64,000 nt of DNA from Candidatus Endomicrobiellum meruensis (GTDB taxonomy: Bacteria > Elusimicrobiota > Endomicrobiia > Endomicrobiales > Endomicrobiaceae): positions 1 to 64,000 of the forward strand of contig JAITDI010000032.1 of the NCBI GenBank assembly GCA_031282625.1, given 5' to 3'. The first letter of the stretch is position 1. Every line of letters starts with the position of its first letter. A program made the position numbers and the translations under genes. Positions 43,612 through 54,005 of the stretch are shown in pieces. Below the pieces are notes generated by a model. That model did not search any database. It was not told the origin of the DNA and saw nothing but the letters and a program-made list of their open reading frames with translations.

Positions 43612-44328
43612 TTACCTCGCGTATTTTTTCAATTGTTTAAGCGTAAGTTCAAAGTCCTTTGAGAGAGGAGCTTCAAAAGTTTTTCTTATACCGCTAGAAA
43701 TCAATGTTAATGTTAGAGACTGTGCATGCAAAGTAAGTCTTGATATAAGAGGCTTTTCAGCTTCGCATTTTTTTACCTTGTAATTGCGTTTCAAGCCTGA
43801 TAACATTATAGGATCTGACACGCCGTATTCAGCATCTATAGCTAATGGATGACCTAAACTCCAAAAATGTATCCTTATTTGGTGTCTTCTGCCTGTCAAA
43901 GGCATAGCTTCAACTAAAGTATAACTTTTAAACCTTTCAAGAACTTTAAACTTAGTTATTGACTCTTTTCCAGTTATGTCTATAGATACATCTCGTCCTG
44001 AAATAAGTATAGACTTGTTTATAGTTCCTTCATTTTCTTCCAAAACGCCAGATAAAAGAACAATGTATTTCTTATATACTTGAGAATTTTCAAACTGCAT
44101 GCTTATATTTCTGTGATTTTCTGCATTTTTTGCAAAAACCAAAACGCCAGTCGTATCTTTATCTATTCTGTGAACTACCCATATTTTTTGATTTAACTGC
44201 TTTTTCAATATACCAACAAGAGTTTCACTTTCATCGGTGTGTTGATCAGGGATAACTATAATCCCTGAAGGTTTGTTTACTACTATAATATCGTCGTCTT
44301 GGTAAATCATTTCTATATCTTGTATCAT
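43612..44328 (-). CDS. RluA-family pseudouridine synthase
   Basis: VVHRIDKDTTGVLVFAKN and PLTGRRHQIRIHF. Confidence 0.92.
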   Translation of the reverse strand: MIQDIEMIYQDDDIIVVNKPSGIIVIPDQHTDESETLVGILKKQLNQKIWVVHRIDKDTTGVLVFAKNAENHRNISMQFENSQVYKKYIVLLSGVLEENEGTINKSILISGRDVSIDITGKESITKFKVLERFKSYTLVEAMPLTGRRHQIRIHFWSLGHPLAIDAEYGVSDPIMLSGLKRNYKVKKCEAEKPLISRLTLHAQSLTLTLISSGIRKTFEAPLSKDFELTLKQLKKYAR

Positions 44329-46316
44329 ATGTTTATTAGTTTCTCAAACTCTGCTTCATCAATAATTTTTATGTCTAACTCTTTAGCTTTTTCAAGTTTA
44401 GATCCGGCATTTGCCCCTACAAGAACATACTCTGTTTTTTTACTTACTGAAGATGTCACTTTTCCGCCTAAAGACTTTATAATTTCAGACACCTTTTCTC
44501 TAGAGTATTTTTCAAGCTCTCCTGTTAAAACAAACGCCCTTCCTTCAAATTGCGACCCTTTCTTAGAGGTTTCAGGTTCCGTCATGTTTACTCCGCTTAA
44601 AACCAGATCTTCTATTACATGACGCGCAGTTCTATTTTCAAAAAATTCTCTTAAAGACAATGCCAATACTTCACCTATTTCGGATACTCTTGAAAAATCT
44701 TCAAGAGATACCTCAAATAAAGCTTCCATAGTTTTAAACCTTTTAGCGACAATTTCTGAAACTTTTTCTCCGATGTGGCGTATTCCTAAAGCAAATATAA
44801 GTTTGCTCAAAGGACGTTTTTTGCTTTCAGCAATAGCCTTGATAAGATTATTGGCTTTTTTGTCTTTAAAAAGTTCAAGTTCTATAAAATCATCATAACT
44901 CAAACGATAAATATCCGACAACTTATGCATTTTCTTTTTTTCAAGAAGCTGATCTACCACGGATTCTCCAAATCCACCTATATCCATAGCATTTCTTGAA
45001 ACAAAATGTATCAAGTGTCTTCTAAACTGTGCAGGACATTCGGGATTTATACATCTGTATGCGACTTCTTTTTCATTTTCTTTTACAACTTCGCTGCCAC
45101 ATGATGGACAATTTTTGGGAGGTTTAAAAAAACTTTCACTTTCCTTTCTCACAACTTTAACTATCTTTGGGATAACATCTCCAGCGCGTTCTATCAAAAC
45201 AGTATCGCCTTCGTTTACATTGAGACGTTCAATTTCTTCAAAATTATGGAGTGTAGCATGGGATATAGTAACCCCACTAAGTGGAGCAGGCTCTAAAATT
45301 GCAGAAGGTGTAATTATTCCAGTACGACCTACTTGAGATCTTATTTTTATAAGTTTAGTTGTAGCTTGTTTAGAGGGAAACTTAAACGCTACCGCCCATC
45401 TTGGGCTTTTGTTTGTGCTTCCCAGCTCATTTTGTAACTTCAAACTGTTTACTTTTATAACAAGACCATCAATTTCATAGTTTAACAAATCTCTCTTTTC
45501 AAGCATTATGTCCATAAACTTTGACACTTCTCCAAAAGAGTTGCAGATTCTAAAATTATTTTGAAGTTTAAAACCACAATTTTGGCAGTATTTTAAAAAT
45601 TCTGATTGTTTTTCAAATTGTTTACCTTCAATCTTGCCAAAAGAATGGACAAAAAAACGAAGCTTTCTTTTAGAAGCAATTTGAGAATTTTTTTGCCTTA
45701 GCGAGCCTGAGGCAGCATTTCTTGGATTTGCAAATTTTTGGCCATCTAAGTAAGATATTTTTTCATTAAGTTTTTTAAAGTCGGATTTATCTATATACAC
45801 TTCTCCGCGAAGTTCAAAAAAGCTAGGGCGATTTTCTATTTTGAGTTCATGAGGTATATCTTGTATAGTTTTTATGTTCTCTGTTATGTCTTCTCCTCTT
45901 TCCCCATCACCACGAGTTGCTCCAATAATTAGAACACCATCTACATACGTTAAACTTGCACTTACTCCATCTACTTTAGGTTCTATTACAAATTCTAAGT
46001 TTGAGTTATTAAACTTTTTTATCGTTCTCTCGTACCATGACGCAGTTTCGTCCCGTGAATATGTGTTATCTAACGAAAGCATAGGAACAACATGTTTTAT
46101 AGGTTTGAAGGAAGACGAAGCATAACCTGAAACTTTTTTTGTTGGGGATTTTGCCGACGCAAAAAGAGGATACTCTTGTTCAAGATGTTCAAGTTCTTTT
46201 ACAAGAGCGTCATATTCTCCATCAGAAATTTCAGGCTCGTTCTTATCATAATAAAGAGCATTATGTCTAGCTAACTCTTTTCTTAAGCGTTTTATTTTAT
46301 TTTGGATATTTTCCAT
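44325..46316 (-). CDS. ligA: NAD-dependent DNA ligase
   Basis: EPKVDGVSASLTY, TRGDGERGEDIT, zinc-finger CPSC...CINPECPAQ, C-terminal BRCT. Confidence 0.97.
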   Translation of the reverse strand: MENIQNKIKRLRKELARHNALYYDKNEPEISDGEYDALVKELEHLEQEYPLFASAKSPTKKVSGYASSSFKPIKHVVPMLSLDNTYSRDETASWYERTIKKFNNSNLEFVIEPKVDGVSASLTYVDGVLIIGATRGDGERGEDITENIKTIQDIPHELKIENRPSFFELRGEVYIDKSDFKKLNEKISYLDGQKFANPRNAASGSLRQKNSQIASKRKLRFFVHSFGKIEGKQFEKQSEFLKYCQNCGFKLQNNFRICNSFGEVSKFMDIMLEKRDLLNYEIDGLVIKVNSLKLQNELGSTNKSPRWAVAFKFPSKQATTKLIKIRSQVGRTGIITPSAILEPAPLSGVTISHATLHNFEEIERLNVNEGDTVLIERAGDVIPKIVKVVRKESESFFKPPKNCPSCGSEVVKENEKEVAYRCINPECPAQFRRHLIHFVSRNAMDIGGFGESVVDQLLEKKKMHKLSDIYRLSYDDFIELELFKDKKANNLIKAIAESKKRPLSKLIFALGIRHIGEKVSEIVAKRFKTMEALFEVSLEDFSRVSEIGEVLALSLREFFENRTARHVIEDLVLSGVNMTEPETSKKGSQFEGRAFVLTGELEKYSREKVSEIIKSLGGKVTSSVSKKTEYVLVGANAGSKLEKAKELDIKIIDEAEFEKLINI

Positions 46317-46367
46317 AATTTATTTTTTAGATTTTTGCAGGCAAATAATCTAAGTAGAGATAAGAAA

Positions 46368-46772
46368 TTAAGCTCTTACTACTTTTAGTTTGTCTAATAT
46401 ACCGTTTACAAACTTACTTGAATCCTTTGTGGAATATCGCTTTGATATTTCTACAGCTTCATCTATTACAACATTAATTGGAGTCATAGGTGTAGCAATT
46501 ATCTCATAAGCTGCCAAACGTATTATATTGCGGTCAACAACAGCCATTCTGTCCAATTCCCAATTTTTAACATATTTTTTAATAAGAGCATCTATTTCCT
46601 CCTTTTTCTTACAAACTCCTTTAAATAATCCTATAGCAAAATCTCTATAAATTTCATCTTTTGGCATAATATCTTCAAAAGCATCGCATACAGTATCAAT
46701 CGAAGTATTGCAATTGTCAGCTAAATAAAGCATCTGTAAAGAACATTCTCTTGCCTCTCTTCTGGAACCCAT
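46368..46772 (-). CDS. nusB: Transcription antitermination factor NusB
   Basis: SRREARECSLQMLYLAD, NVVIDEAVEISKRYSTKDSSKFVNGILDKL. Confidence 0.93.
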   Translation of the reverse strand: MGSRREARECSLQMLYLADNCNTSIDTVCDAFEDIMPKDEIYRDFAIGLFKGVCKKKEEIDALIKKYVKNWELDRMAVVDRNIIRLAAYEIIATPMTPINVVIDEAVEISKRYSTKDSSKFVNGILDKLKVVRA

Positions 46773-46876
46773 AAAATCATAAACCTCGTTTATATCCTAA
46801 ATTTCTATTTTTATATTCCAATCTCTTGATAGATTTTACAAAAAACAGTTTAGACGTTCAAATTTTCGTTATAAAA

Positions 46877-46922
46877 TTAGAGTTGAATGCAAGAAAAAAA
46901 TTTTCTAAACATTCAACTCTAA
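46877..46922 (-). terminator. Terminator-like hairpin after rlmN
   Basis: 13-bp perfect stem TTAGAGTTGAATG ... CATTCAACTCTAA followed by AATTTTAT on the minus strand. Confidence 0.7.
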
Positions 46923-46959
46923 CTACTCAATATTATTTTGGCTTTTAAAAGATTATAAA

Positions 46960-47991
46960 TTAGTATCCAAGCTGACCGCAGGCAGCTTTAATATCAGCAC
47001 CCTTTGCTTGCCTTATGTTTACTATAATTCCATTGAGTTTTAAAATATTTTTAAACTTTTGCACTGTTTCTTCTTGAGTCGCTTGCAAGTTGCTTCCTTT
47101 AACTGGATTAAAAGGCATCAAATTTACTTGAACACTAGGATTCAACAATTCATGATGTCTAAGCAATCTTGCAAGCTTATGGGCATCTGCTGCAGAATCA
47201 TTGATATTTCCAAATAAAATATACTCTATTGTAAGATGAGATTTCGTTTTTTTAAGATAATACTTGCCTACATTTAATATATCTTCAATATGAAAACCGA
47301 AGTTATTTGGAATCAGCTTTTTTCTTTGCTTTTCATCAACCGAATGCAAAGAAAGAGCTAAACGAACACCGAAATTATCATCTACGAGTTTCTTGATTGC
47401 CGGAACATTCCCCACGCTTGAAAGCGTAATATGCCTTTTGCCTATGCCAAACTCTTTATTTGATAATAATGAGTTTAAAGCAAGCACGATATTATTTAAA
47501 TTAAGGGTAGGTTCTCCCATTCCCATAAATAACACGCCTGAAATTTTCTCTTTAATATCATTTTCTATCTGCAAAATCTGTTCAAGAATCTCGCCTTTAG
47601 TTAAGTTTCTAACAAGTTTAACTTTACCAGAGGAACAGAATACACATGATACAGGACAACCTATCTGCGAAGAAATACAAACTGAATTTTTGCCGTTAGC
47701 AGGCAAAAAGACGGCAAAAAAATATTTCTTATCAACAGTTTGGAATGTATATCTAATTGTTCCGTCTATAATAGACCGCTCTTTTTTTACTATTTTCAGA
47801 ACCCTGAGCGTAAATCTTTTATTGAGTTCTTCTTGCAGATTTTTTGAGATATTTGTAAAATCGTCAAAAGATGACGCTTTCTTAACATAAACCCACTCAA
47901 TAATTTGGTTAGTTCTGTAATCTTCTTTGATTATATTTTTTACTGCCGCTTTAAGCTGTGCTGTAGTAAAATCCAAAATATACTTTTTCAT
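46960..47991 (-). CDS. rlmN: 23S rRNA (adenine2503-C2)/tRNA A37 methyltransferase, radical SAM
   Basis: CISSQIGCPVSCVFCSSG, MGMGEPTLN, IRQAKGADIKAACGQL. Confidence 0.96.
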   Translation of the reverse strand: MKKYILDFTTAQLKAAVKNIIKEDYRTNQIIEWVYVKKASSFDDFTNISKNLQEELNKRFTLRVLKIVKKERSIIDGTIRYTFQTVDKKYFFAVFLPANGKNSVCISSQIGCPVSCVFCSSGKVKLVRNLTKGEILEQILQIENDIKEKISGVLFMGMGEPTLNLNNIVLALNSLLSNKEFGIGKRHITLSSVGNVPAIKKLVDDNFGVRLALSLHSVDEKQRKKLIPNNFGFHIEDILNVGKYYLKKTKSHLTIEYILFGNINDSAADAHKLARLLRHHELLNPSVQVNLMPFNPVKGSNLQATQEETVQKFKNILKLNGIIVNIRQAKGADIKAACGQLGY

Positions 47992-48076
47992 ATTTATATT
48001 GTTCTCTTAACAACTTACCCTTAACAAATTACTCTTTTCTTACAAAACGGTACATACATAGCAAACTGACAATTAA

Positions 48077-49720
48077 TTATTTTCTTTTGTCTCTATAAAC
48101 CTTTATCAAACTCTCTGTTGACGCATCATGCTTATTGTCAGCTTCGCCTTTGAGTTCCGGCAGTATTAAATTTGCCAACACTTTTCCAAGCTCAACTCCC
48201 CACTGGTCAAAGCTGTTTATCCGCCACATAATTCCCTGCGCAAATATTTTATGCTCGTACAGTGCTATTAGCGCGCCAAGAGTTTTGGGCGTAAGATTAT
48301 CTATCAATATGCTGTTAGTAGGTCTGTTTCCCTCAAATACTTTATAAGGAGTCAAAAATTCTATATCAGCTTGAGAAAACCCCATCCTTGCAAGATTTTC
48401 AACAACTTGCTCTTTTGTAAGACCAAACGCTAAAGCTTCCGTCTGAGCAAAATAATTTGCCATCAATTTTTCTTGATGATCGCCGACTTTCTCAAGAGAG
48501 TTTATAAAACCTATAAAATCAGAAGGAATAAATTTAGTTCCCTGGTGAATAAGCTGATAAAAAGAATGCTGTCCGTTGGTTCCTGGTTCTCCCCACATTA
48601 CAGGACCGGTTTCGTAATCTACCCTGTTGCCTTCGCGGTCTATAAATTTACCATTGCTTTCCATATCTCCTTGTTGAAGATATGCAGGGAATCTATGCAA
48701 ATACTGGCTATAAGGCAAAACAGCGTAAGTAGAAGCTCCAAAAAAATTGTTATACCAAAATCCTAAAGTAGCCATAATAATAGGTATATTTTTTTCGTAA
48801 GGCGCGTTTAAGAAATGTTGATCAATATAATATGCGCCTTCCAAAAGTTCAGTAAATTTATCAAAACCGATATAGCAGGCAATTGATAATCCTATAGCAG
48901 ACCATAAAGAATATCTGCCTCCCACAAAATCCCAAAATTCAAACATATTATTTTCATCTATGCCGAATTCTTTGACTTTTTTTGCGTTTGTTGAAAGAGC
49001 AACAAAGTGTTTGCTTACAGCTTTATCTCCAAGCTTAGACACAAGCCACTGTCTTGCGGTTGAAGCATTGGTCATAGTCTCAAGAGTAGTAAACGTCTTT
49101 GAGGCTATTATAAAAAGAGTCGTTTCAGGATTTAAGTTCTTAAGGACTTCGTAAATATCTGCTCCGTCAATATTTGAAACAAAATGCGCATTAGGACCGT
49201 CAGCATAATACTTAAGCGCCTCGCAAACCATCTTAGGACCCAAGTCCGAACCGCCTATACCTATATTTACAACATCTGTTATCTTTTTTCCCGTAAAGCC
49301 TGCCCATTTGCCGCTTCTCAAATCGTTATTGAACTTTTCCATTTTAGAAAGCACTGCATTGATTTCAGGCATAACGTCTTTACCATCAACATATATAGGC
49401 TTATTACTTCTATTTCTTAAAGCTGTGTGAAGAACCGCTCTTTTTTCAGTCCAGTTTATCTTTTCACCGGAAAACATTTTGTCAGCATATTCTTTGACCT
49501 TGGCAGCTTTAGCAAAATCCATTAAAAGTCTAAAAGTTTCTGAAGTTATAATGTTTTTTGAATAATCAAAAGTTAAACCTAAATTATTATCTCGTATAGA
49601 AAATTCATTAAATCTATTGCCTTCTTTAAATAAATCCCTTAAATGCAGCACGGCTGTTTTTTTGTAATTTTTCTCAAGACTTTGCCAAACATCTGTTTTT
49701 TTTAACTCAAACTTGCCCAT
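48077..49720 (-). CDS. pgi: Glucose-6-phosphate isomerase
   Basis: [31 protein letters not shown]; start at MGKFELKK with GGAGG ribosome-binding site. Confidence 0.96.
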   Translation of the reverse strand: MGKFELKKTDVWQSLEKNYKKTAVLHLRDLFKEGNRFNEFSIRDNNLGLTFDYSKNIITSETFRLLMDFAKAAKVKEYADKMFSGEKINWTEKRAVLHTALRNRSNKPIYVDGKDVMPEINAVLSKMEKFNNDLRSGKWAGFTGKKITDVVNIGIGGSDLGPKMVCEALKYYADGPNAHFVSNIDGADIYEVLKNLNPETTLFIIASKTFTTLETMTNASTARQWLVSKLGDKAVSKHFVALSTNAKKVKEFGIDENNMFEFWDFVGGRYSLWSAIGLSIACYIGFDKFTELLEGAYYIDQHFLNAPYEKNIPIIMATLGFWYNNFFGASTYAVLPYSQYLHRFPAYLQQGDMESNGKFIDREGNRVDYETGPVMWGEPGTNGQHSFYQLIHQGTKFIPSDFIGFINSLEKVGDHQEKLMANYFAQTEALAFGLTKEQVVENLARMGFSQADIEFLTPYKVFEGNRPTNSILIDNLTPKTLGALIALYEHKIFAQGIMWRINSFDQWGVELGKVLANLILPELKGEADNKHDASTESLIKVYRDKRK

Positions 49721-49986
49721 AATTTCCTCCTGATTGCATTTTATATTAGAATCAAATTTTATTTGACATCTAGTATAGCAAAGTAGTGCAAACCTTGTCA
49801 TATTTATCCTATAACATGCTCAAATAAAGAAGCTATTGCAAGAAGAGATTCAATTTACGGCGAACTTATTTGTTAGCCACAAAAAAACATTACGGGATAA
49901 ATTACGTTAAAAATTCGCGCAGCAGCATAATATAGAGTTTAAAAATAAAATTTTAATTTTTGTACTCAATATAGTAAAATTCTTTC

Positions 49987-50739
49987 ATGTTAATTAAAAG
50001 TTCTCAAAACCAAACCTTTAAAAATCTTTTAAAGCTTCAAGATAAAAAATTCCGAAGACAAAATGATGTATTTATAGTTGAAGGTAAAAGGCAAGTTTTT
50101 GAAATATCTAAAGATTGGGATATTAGGCAAATCATAGTTTCTCAAAAGTATGAGACTATTAATACTTTTGAAAAGCCTATAATTTTATCTGAACGCCTAT
50201 TTTCAAAATTGTCATCTACACAATCACCTCAAGGCATAATTGCCGTTGTTGAAAAAAGACATTATAAAATTGAAGAATTAATAAATCAAGCTGGCATTTT
50301 CATAGTTCTGGAAAATATTCAAGATCCGGGAAATCTAGGAACAATTATCCGTTCAGCTGACGCTTTTGGGGCAAAAGCTATATTTGTTTCCAAAGAAAGC
50401 GCCGATATATATTCAGATAAAACTGTAAGAGCTGCTATGGGATCTCTGTTTCATTTGCCTGTATTAGATAACATTGATATAAAAGAACTTATTATTTTGA
50501 TGAAAAGAAAAAAAATCACAACTTTTGCCGCTTCATTAAATAGCAAAAGATGTTTAAACAAACTGCATTGTTTCCAAAAAGCCACTTTTATAATTGGCAA
50601 TGAAAGTAATGGTATAAAAATAGAAACTGAAAAACTTGTGGATGCGTCATTTAAAATTCCAATGTATGGGAAAGCTGAATCTTTGAACGTTGCTGTTGCG
50701 GCGTCAATAATCATGTATGAAATTGTAAAAAACAAATAA
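49987..50739 (+). CDS. TrmH/SpoU-family RNA 2'-O-methyltransferase
   Basis: LENIQDPGNLGTIIRSADAFGA, IIGNESNGI and KAESLNVAVAASIIMYE. Confidence 0.92.
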   Translation: MLIKSSQNQTFKNLLKLQDKKFRRQNDVFIVEGKRQVFEISKDWDIRQIIVSQKYETINTFEKPIILSERLFSKLSSTQSPQGIIAVVEKRHYKIEELINQAGIFIVLENIQDPGNLGTIIRSADAFGAKAIFVSKESADIYSDKTVRAAMGSLFHLPVLDNIDIKELIILMKRKKITTFAASLNSKRCLNKLHCFQKATFIIGNESNGIKIETEKLVDASFKIPMYGKAESLNVAVAASIIMYEIVKNK

Positions 50740-50972
50740 TATATGCAAATATAAGTCTAAAATTTGCAAGTTTCCCCTAATTTATCAGATAGAGAGAAAA
50801 AGAATTGTTTATATACTTCTAACTTATTATAAAGATATTATCTAAGACTGAATTATTTTTTATACAAAGCTGTCTTTCCAAAAAGCACAAAGATAATATT
50901 CATGAGTAGTATCGACAACCTTATTTTCCCTTATTCAAAAAACGTTATTTCTTAGACTATTTTTATAAGAAA

Positions 50973-51006
50973 TCCTTTTTACTCTATCCGATAAACTCAG
51001 GAACTA
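50973..51006 (-). repeat. Copy 1 of the PEFIG-stop/Shine-Dalgarno junction repeat
   Basis: Minus strand TAGTTCCTGAGTTTATCGGATAGAGTAAAAAGGA; 31/34 identical to 52856-52889. Confidence 0.75.
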
Positions 51007-51013
51007 AATTGTT

Positions 51014-51511
51014 TTACATAACGGAGCAGCCAAAACTCCATTGTGTAGCCATTCTTTCTACCTCTTCTGTTTCTATTCTAGCTTCTACTTCCGCTCTCCT
51101 TATTCTTACTGTGTCTCTTAGTTCTCGTACTCTTGTCTCCGCACCTGCTATTACTTCTTCTGTTGGATTCGCCATAATTAATGGGACTGCCTGCACTAGA
51201 AGTAAATTCCGTCCTACCATCGTTCGCGTTTGTCGTATCAGTTCTTCTGTCACTCGTGTATGGAGGTACTCAGGTACCAGCCTTAGTTCCAGTATTTCTG
51301 CTTCCACTGCTAAGTCTTCTTCTTCCAAAAGCCCCAAGCGTGTTCTTGCTGCTTCTATTTCTTCTATGGTTCTTGCTGGTACTAGTAGTGCTGCTGTTTC
51401 TTCCTGCGATGAAGTCCACGTACTATTCGACGTATCGGAGCCATCCCATGGATCTGCCCAGCATTGTGATACTAAACATAACATAACTGCTAATAATACT
51501 ACTTTCTTCAT
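51014..51511 (-). CDS. Small exported helical/coiled-coil protein of unknown function
   Basis: MKKVVLLAVMLCLVSQCWA signal peptide, GAAAGA ribosome-binding site, Glu/Arg-rich heptad-like body; no family recognised. Confidence 0.65.
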   Translation of the reverse strand: MKKVVLLAVMLCLVSQCWADPWDGSDTSNSTWTSSQEETAALLVPARTIEEIEAARTRLGLLEEEDLAVEAEILELRLVPEYLHTRVTEELIRQTRTMVGRNLLLVQAVPLIMANPTEEVIAGAETRVRELRDTVRIRRAEVEARIETEEVERMATQWSFGCSVM

Positions 51512-51878
51512 AACAATCTTTCTCCATTTTTTAATATCTTTGTCAGTTTTTATCTTTCTCTGACTTCTTGTACTGCTTTTCTTTCAGAATATTATTGGAA
51601 TTGTGTTTTTACAGAGCTAATAAATTCTTAACTTACTCTAAATGTCGTTCTCTCATCACCTCCATTCCTTTTGGTCTAATCAAGCTTGTTATCAATGTAA
51701 TAATTTGATTTGAAAAAATTTAGAAATATTTTGGGAAAAAATGTGAATTCTTTGTTTGAGTTTATCTGGTAATAGAAGAAAGGTAAGTTTTGAGAGTTAA
51801 AAATGCAGAAATGTAGTGTAAAATCCTAAACATATGGTAGTTTTGAAAATGTATAATTAACGAGATTTGAAAAGACCC

Positions 51879-52766
51879 TCACTTTTTACTTAAAATCTCA
51901 TTTTTCATTTTTAAATATTTTTCCCATAAATCAGCATGCGGCAAATCAATGTCTTTGTCTTGAGTTAAATGCCAATTTTCTTTGAACTTGCCCCACGGCT
52001 TTATTGGTCCCGCGTAGTGAAATATTGCGGTATCTTGGGGCGCTTTTCCCCAATCATAACACAACCAATTCCATTTTTTAGATATTTTTAATATTTTTTT
52101 GTCAAAATATTTATTGATTATGTCTTGATCAGGATAAGGCAAAATGTCTCCGAGAAATTGTGGGCTTAAAATTAATTTATAGTAAGATATAATGTCTTTT
52201 CTAATCTCTTTCAAATTAATAAGCAAAACACCCGAATTAATATAATCTTTGACTTCGTATATATTAAATTTGTCCCAAATCTCATTTTTAAAATTATCTT
52301 TTGTTTTTACCGTATCAATTACTCCTGCGAAATAATAAGAACTCATCTCAGTGTCCCATAGTTCTTTTAAGCTCTTATTTACAACAATATCAATATCTAA
52401 ATAAATAACTTTATTAATATTTTTTAAATATTTTGGCGCAAGAAGCCGCAAAGAGGCGTATGAAGCAGATTTGCTCTTAACATGTTTAAATAGAGGAACA
52501 TCATAGAAATATATTGAAGACTTATTATTATCCATAATACCAACTAATTTTTCTAATTCTTTTGTTATGCTTTTTTCAAAATTAGGAACAAAACAATGAA
52601 TATTTAAATGTTCTTTTGGCGATTTAGAAGAAAGAATAGATGCAATTAATACTTCTGTTTGAAGAGTATAATTTTCTGAAAAACATAATAAAACATTAAT
52701 TTTTTCAGCAAAAGCAAAACAAGCTAACACGCCAATACATAACATCGTCCCTATTATCTTTTTCAT
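51879..52766 (-). CDS. Family 8 glycosyltransferase with N-terminal signal peptide
   Basis: MKKIIGTMLCIGVLACFAFA followed directly by INVLLCFSENYTLQTEVLIASIL; DxD region NKVIYLDIDIVVN; C-terminal AIFHYAGPIKPW; start reassigned from 52874. Confidence 0.82.
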   Translation of the reverse strand: MKKIIGTMLCIGVLACFAFAEKINVLLCFSENYTLQTEVLIASILSSKSPKEHLNIHCFVPNFEKSITKELEKLVGIMDNNKSSIYFYDVPLFKHVKSKSASYASLRLLAPKYLKNINKVIYLDIDIVVNKSLKELWDTEMSSYYFAGVIDTVKTKDNFKNEIWDKFNIYEVKDYINSGVLLINLKEIRKDIISYYKLILSPQFLGDILPYPDQDIINKYFDKKILKISKKWNWLCYDWGKAPQDTAIFHYAGPIKPWGKFKENWHLTQDKDIDLPHADLWEKYLKMKNEILSKK

Positions 52767-52855
52767 TTTTGAAAATAACCTCTCACATAACAACCTTAAA
52801 TTTAAATATATACAAAAGAGTTCCCATTTTGGAACGCTCTTAGTCACAAAATCTT

Positions 52856-52889
52856 TCCTTTCTACTCTATCCAATAAACTCAGGTACTA
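52856..52889 (-). repeat. Copy 2 of the PEFIG-stop/Shine-Dalgarno junction repeat
   Basis: Minus strand TAGTACCTGAGTTTATTGGATAGAGTAGAAAGGA. Confidence 0.75.
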
Positions 52890-52923
52890 CCATAATTGTT
52901 GTCAGTTTTTTAAGAATATTCAT
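52867..52923 (-). pseudogene. 18-codon mini-ORF MNILKKLTTIMVVPEFIG, probable deletion remnant of an exported protein gene
   Basis: ATG with upstream GGGAAA, leader-like start running directly into the VPEFIG-stop repeat. Confidence 0.35.
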
Positions 52924-53154
52924 TCGATTTTCCCTTTGCATATTTTTCTTTAAAATTTAATGGAACAACAAAACAAAACTATAAAAACTGATGAAAAAAC
53001 AATCTTGCTGCAAATTTTTTCTTCTCCATGTAAATATCCCCTTCCCAACAATATTTTATTCCATGCATATGATATAACTTAATGAATAAAAAATATTTAT
53101 TTATTGTGAAATTTGTGAAAATTTTAATACTTAAGTTTATTGGGTAGAATAAAA

Positions 53155-53436
53155 ATGAAAAATAGAGCAATAGGCAACAATTGGAAAGATGTACGTAAAG
53201 AACTATTTACATCTCAAGAGATTGCAGAAAGTAATTTAAGAGTTGCACTTGTAGGCGAGATTATTAAAGCAAGACAGGAGAAAGGATTAAGCCAGAAAAG
53301 ATTAGAGCAGGTAAGCGGCATAAAACAGCCTATAATAGCAAGAATGGAAAAAGGAAGCACATCTCCCAATTTGCACACTATGCTAAAACTTCTAATTCCA
53401 TTGGGAAAGACGCTTTATATAGGCGATATACAGTAA
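53155..53436 (+). CDS. XRE-family HTH regulator (HigA-like antitoxin), no toxin seen next to it
   Basis: VGEIIKARQEKGLSQKRLEQVSGIKQPIIARMEKGSTSPNLHTMLKLLIPLGKTL. Confidence 0.82.
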   Translation: MKNRAIGNNWKDVRKELFTSQEIAESNLRVALVGEIIKARQEKGLSQKRLEQVSGIKQPIIARMEKGSTSPNLHTMLKLLIPLGKTLYIGDIQ

Positions 53437-53609
53437 AAACCACGTTATTGTAGAAAATTGCCCTTCCTTAGTGCAAAAAGAGAGGAGGGGGGGGAGTAAG
53501 CCAAGCGTGGCGAAAGGCTCTAGAATTGTCAGTTTGGGGCATTAAATAAGAAACTAAGGATAAATGAGTTAGCAATAACCTGTTTTTGTAAAGCTAAAGG
53601 GCATATTTA

Positions 53610-54005
53610 TTATAGTTCCATCTCAAGTGGTGTTTGCTTAATTTCAATGGCTTGTTTGTCTTCTAGTTCGTTATAACTGTAAGGTAATAACATCTTAAGA
53701 TAGTCGGGGATATTATTAGCAATGTTCTTTTGACTGTCCAACGACCCTATGACCATGCTTCTTGCTATCATTCTGCCTAAGATTTCTTCCACAGTTTTCT
53801 GTTGGAACTCTTTAAAGGATTTACCTTTTAAAGAAAGCTGACTGAAAGCATACTTTGCTTCGCCGTCTCTTGCAAAGTCTGCGAAGCTTGAGTTCATTAT
53901 CCTAGATAGAAGGGATAGCTTGTAGTTTCTTTTTAGTATAGCTAAATGCCTTTGTTGAGGATTTGGTTGGTGTTCTTTAGTCCAAGTTGTGCTACTATGC
54001 CCCAT
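53610..54005 (-). CDS. Hypothetical protein, possibly phage-derived
   Basis: 131 aa; GHSSTTWTKEHQPNPQQR start resembles phage packaging-type proteins; AAGGAA ribosome-binding site. Confidence 0.45.
   Translation of the reverse strand: MGHSSTTWTKEHQPNPQQRHLAILKRNYKLSLLSRIMNSSFADFARDGEAKYAFSQLSLKGKSFKEFQQKTVEEILGRMIARSMVIGSLDSQKNIANNIPDYLKMLLPYSYNELEDKQAIEIKQTPLEMEL

Noticed and set aside
51009-51563. Plus-strand ORFs 51009-51563 and 51181-51486
   Set aside because: Low-complexity Ser/Leu-rich antisense frames of the 51014-51511 gene, which has a signal peptide and ribosome-binding site.
53487-53494. G8 homopolymer as a phase-variation tract
   Set aside because: It lies in a noncoding gap with no convincing ORF or promoter spacing around it.
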